Positions 60,801-64,000 of a DNA stretch of 64,000 bases are shown here, piece after piece; position 1 is the first letter of the stretch; each line of letters begins with the position of its first letter. The position numbers and the translations under genes are program-made. The stretch lies in contig VNKQ01000005.1 of NCBI GenBank assembly GCA_016508695.1, forward strand, positions 372,001 to 436,000, read 5' to 3'. The stretch comes from Hyphodiscus hymeniophilus. Its lineage: Eukaryota > Ascomycota > Leotiomycetes > Helotiales > Hyphodiscaceae. The notes beneath the pieces were generated by a model, which did no database searches, was not told the origin of the DNA, and saw only the letters and a program-made list of their open reading frames with translations.

Positions 60801-61169
60801 ATGGTTAAGCAGCTCAAGGATAACTTGGATATCGGTTCCGACGAGGTCGTTGTTCAAGCTCGCAGGGAATTCAAGCTCCTGCTTGACAATCATACACCTG
60901 TTGCGGATGTCGTTGCCAGAGAAGCCCTCTCGGCAGCTAAAGGTCGATTGCAGAGCGATATAGATGCAGTATTCGACAATCTTATGCAATCTTGGGAGCA
61001 AAACATCACCGTACCTATGGAGGAAGCAGAAGAGCCTATGCCGACTTACGATATCATTGAGCTTGGTAATGATAGCAACTCAGACGATGGCGACTATAGT
61101 GACATGGACGATGATGTGGATGTTGATAGCAATGACAATGCGATCGACTCTGAAATGAATCTCGACTAG
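57843..61169 (+). CDS. Dynamin-like large GTPase, SLIP-GC type
   Basis: Exons are 57843-58110, 58178-59278, 59377-59957, 60019-60248 and 60296-61169, all in phase, giving 1,017 residues. The last exon may lose 54 nt to a further intron (60637-60690), leaving 999. The GTPase domain has the P-loop GPTGSGKST at 107-115, the DIPG of G3 at 293 (VLVDIPGSLDTNAAR) and VKTD of G4 at 361-364. ACTSAIIEVIW around residue 133 is the switch-like region typical of nuclear SLIP-GC/NUGGC GTPases. The rest is helical (stalk-like). The C-terminus is very acidic (DDGDYSDMDDDVDVD). Function in fungi is unknown; the vertebrate relative is nuclear and linked to B cells. Start at 57843 is the first ATG. Confidence 0.82.
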
Positions 61170-62846
61170 ATGAAGAGCCTCCCACAGCACGGACGGTTTT
61201 GGAAGGGACAGGCGGCGACGTCTTGGTTTCATGAAAAGACGATTCGTCTCATACGCATGTTGTCCTTGGGTCAAATTTACTCATCGTATCTTTACGTGCT
61301 TGTCCTACGAGACAGTGTCATCGGTGGGGCACGGGCGACGAGCGTCGTACTCTTCATATCATGCCCTAGGCGATCATCGTATTTGGACCAGCTGAATTCT
61401 TCAATAAGTTCCAATTACAGAGCTTCTCATGAGGTAATCTGGCTACTAGAAACAATCGAACTTGATAACATCCACCACCATATTGCATAGTGATCTTTCA
61501 AGTCTGATTCTGACCTAAAATTGACAAATATATGCAGATTCCCAATTACCTGAACAGGATCGTACGTACCTCGACTTTGCCCGCCGCTTAGCTTTCAAAT
61601 CTGCAAATAACAAAAGAATGAACTTTGAAATCTTATGTTAGACTCAGCCCTTTCCCAAAGCTAATCATACTCCCGATCCCTCTTACCCTAGCTAGACCTG
61701 GAGTTGTGATGATTCGAAGGAGGACTTTTCATTTTTGTCAGCTGAATCAATGTCACTCTTCTAGGTCTACAAGATTCCTGTGCCACTTGATAAGTTGATG
61801 TGTTTGGTAGTTTCTTCGGAGTACTCCTCCCCTTGCTGAAATTGCGCGGAGGAGCGACAGGATTTGAGAGGATGCCCAACTACCCGCTTTCAAGTCCGTA
61901 ATCAAGCCACCTGCAACCTTGTGATAGGGACTCCTTTTCATGTCCTTTGACTGGACCAAACCATAAAGGAAATTCGAGTGTACATCTGCACATTAGATGA
62001 CTCATGTGAAATGATTACGGTCATGTACTGTACCCCCAAACAGCCCGCCCCTTTTCAGAAGCGAGGCCCCTAATGCCACATTCTACTGAATAATCATGAA
62101 GACCAACGAAAAACCTCTAAAAATAGGATAATCCAGAGGTCGAAATGTCAACTAGGACATCGATAGTCCAACCGCAATAGCCCAAAATATCGTGCCTACT
62201 AGGACTACTGATCAATCCAGCGGGTGAAGGTACGGACGTATATCGACGGAATTTCCCTGCGGATCACGAGATCCAGCCCACCCCTCATTTAAAGCCGCTC
62301 CTGAGAGCCTCCGAGAAAGATCGATCTTAAAATCGATTCATAATCCAATCAGCGGCCCCAAAATCCCACATGGCCCAGTAGCATTGGGGTCCGATCTGAC
62401 ATCGGCATCCTTCAATGGAAGCCGACCCCCACCGGAGCCGTCTGACTGGGGTCCTCGCACGTGAGTAAATCCGAAAGGAACATCGAGAGAAACATATATT
62501 AGACATCTCTCCTCTATGAACGATAATTAATCTAGTCAGTCCTCGGGATTCACTATCATCTCTCTATACCATTGCGTAAGTAAGCCTCACTGCTCTGAGT
62601 CTAATTGTGTACAGATCTTGTCATTTCAATCCACTTGTAACATAGCTTCCAGCCCAATTGACACCCTTGCTTGTCTGAATGCTGATATCGGACAGCAAAC
62701 AAATATTCTCTACCATTATAGCGATCCCTCCAGCCCTTCTGCTCATTCTTTTCGCAGACACTCATTTATCAGCAGAACCGAATATCCCAAACCTTTAGTA
62801 CCTCCTATTACTTTCGCTTAGAACCCACAAGGTCAGCTCCTCCAAT
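61170..62846. other. Intergenic, no gene seen
   Basis: About 1.7 kb with only short frames. 61688-61959 on the minus strand is open but has no family resemblance. The pyrimidine-rich stretch after 62500 probably is the leader of the next gene, with an intron-like GTAAGTAAGC at 62576. Confidence 0.45.
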
Positions 62847-63410
62847 ATGGTGCTCATAACAACCGCAGTATACCTGTACAAGAAACATCACGACGAAGTT
62901 AAAAAGAACGAAGATATCAAAGAACTAGCGCACGATGGAAATTTCACCCTTCCGGGGAAAGTCCCCTCTATCCCCTCAAACGCAGAAGCAGGAACGCACT
63001 GGCGCATGGGCGTCGACCCTGCGGCCAAGGGCGCAGTGCACCATGATTCGGACATGCAGTTTATCTCCGAGTCGAGGAGTTCCACGGATAGTTGCGAGAG
63101 TGCATCGACGGTGGATGGGCTTTGGGATGAGGTCGCGGAGATGGTGGATTGTCCGACGCCCAGACAGAGCGATTTTGAGGCTAGTGGAGGGGAGTGGGGG
63201 AGGCAGGGAAGTTTGAAGAGGGGAGCAGGCATGCATTCGGGGAGTCGGAGGGGATTGCAGAGGAGTGGGACGAAGATGAGTGTGATGAGCGCTGCGAGCA
63301 CTGATTCTTGGACCAGTAGGTACTCTTGTATGACTAACGGCAGGAGATATAGCGAGGATGATAGTGATCTTGGAGACGACGATGCAAGAAGTGTGAAGTT
63401 CTTTGCTTGA
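62847..63410 (+). CDS. Unknown Ser-rich small protein
   Basis: A 187-residue single exon starting MVLITTAVYLYKKHHDEVKK, so a short hydrophobic start is followed by a basic/acidic segment. The remainder is Ser/Asp-rich and probably disordered (SESRSSTDSCESASTVDG, RRYSEDDSDLGDDDARS). No domain was recognised. The coding character looks genuine (uniform frame, ATG context CAATATGG). Function unknown. Confidence 0.6.
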   Translation: MVLITTAVYLYKKHHDEVKKNEDIKELAHDGNFTLPGKVPSIPSNAEAGTHWRMGVDPAAKGAVHHDSDMQFISESRSSTDSCESASTVDGLWDEVAEMVDCPTPRQSDFEASGGEWGRQGSLKRGAGMHSGSRRGLQRSGTKMSVMSAASTDSWTSRYSCMTNGRRYSEDDSDLGDDDARSVKFFA

Positions 63411-64000
63411 GCAGGGTAAGTAAGAGCTTGGTTTTTGTTTGTGCAATCTGGCTAATGATCATAGTTTAAAGACCGAATATGGATGAAGTAGTGACTCGTG
63501 AGAGGTAAGTATCTTCTTTCAGCTGCTAGATCTAACTAACAAGTTTGGAGGACGCAAATAGCAATAGTCTGGCAATATTGAGGGGATATGGATGGGATTC
63601 TGTAAGAGCCGAGTTTTGTACGATGTATATTATAACGATTTCATGCCACGCATAATGAAATATGAACATGCGAGAGCATGAGTTTGGAAGGATGATACAA
63701 CTTTTTTTTTTTACACAAAATGTGTTACTTCATCGTTCAATAATGATCCAGACCTTGAGACCGACCGTGAAATCGAGTATGAACGTCACATAGCTCTGGT
63801 TGCGCAAGATAACCCATCTTTGGAGGACGTACTTAAGGAGTCGATCCACCGTATCTATCTAAGAGCCTCGACCTCGACTCTGCGTCCAGTCTCAACTTGA
63901 TACGGTCGGTGGCTTGGATTAGAAGACTCAAATGGCGTCGAAAGTCTCCTGCAGGCTGCAGTTGTCTCACTTGAACGTCGAAGTTTCCGCAAGTGGTTTC
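63411..64000. other. 3' flank and coding-like segment at the right edge
   Basis: The first 300 bases contain the downstream flank and a run of 11 T at 63702-63712. From about 63746 to 63898 the plus strand reads a protein-like frame (NNDPDLETDREIEYERHIAL, then QDNPSLEDVLKESIH), ending at a stop; the same frame is open again to the window edge. This may be part of a gene with an intron, or a decayed gene; no start was found. Confidence 0.4.

Noticed and set aside
1..64000. Secondary-metabolite cluster
   Set aside because: No polyketide, peptide or terpene synthase core gene; the neighbours are mostly housekeeping functions.
1..64000. RIP-mutated repeats or CRISPR arrays
   Set aside because: No long TA-rich degraded repeat blocks and no regularly spaced repeats were found by eye.

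Overview
The window is nuclear DNA of a filamentous ascomycete. The coding genes are interrupted by short introns (mostly 45-60 nt) with CTAAC/CTGAC-like branch points. Gene families are typically fungal (VTC4, ZIM17, DRN1, Fungal_trans_2-type regulator, HeLo-like N-terminal protein). Sequence style and gene families suggest a Leotiomycete-like lineage, but that placement is inference. No rRNA, tRNA, CRISPR or virus was seen.

Layout. 1-2.5 kb: the 5' part of an SNF2-family ATPase gene (minus, runs off the left edge), with a 257-bp TA-flanked MITE upstream of it. 3.0-7.3 kb: cullin-3 (minus) head-to-head with the mitochondrial zinc-finger chaperone ZIM17 (plus). 7.3-17.7 kb: the 2,615-residue ribosome-biogenesis protein UTP20 (minus) head-to-head with the lariat-processing factor DRN1/CWF19L1 (plus). 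18-21.4 kb: a fungal-specific transcription regulator (minus) divergent from a small cupin (plus). 21.4-27.5 kb: gene-poor, holding a 44-bp perfect hairpin, a C2H2 zinc-finger gene and a small SAM-like protein. 27.5-31 kb: the MICOS subunit MIC26/27 (minus) and mitochondrial intermediate peptidase OCT1 (plus) diverge from a 186-bp shared promoter. 32-38 kb: a HeLo-like protein gene with an apparently broken 3' end, then two unknown multi-pass membrane proteins that diverge. 38-45.8 kb: mostly non-coding, with an SLC25-type carrier and an enoyl-CoA hydratase-family enzyme convergent to it. 45.8-50.7 kb: an acidic orphan protein and the replicative helicase subunit MCM4 (with an apparent frameshift in a C-run). 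50.9-56 kb: a GDSL hydrolase with two competing first exons, and VTC4, the vacuolar polyphosphate polymerase. 57.8-61.2 kb: a dynamin-like SLIP-GC-type GTPase. 62.8 kb to the end: a small unknown protein and a coding-like segment running off the right edge.

Most genes are unrelated housekeeping functions, so this is ordinary chromosomal gene order rather than a biosynthetic cluster. Repeated head-to-head pairs suggest shared promoters: MIC26/27-OCT1 are both mitochondrial, and UTP20-DRN1 are both RNA-processing. The oddities worth attention are the hairpin and MITE, an inferred 8-nt microexon in DRN1, the two GDSL first exons, the MCM4 and HeLo-gene frameshifts, and several stop-free introns whose length is a multiple of three.
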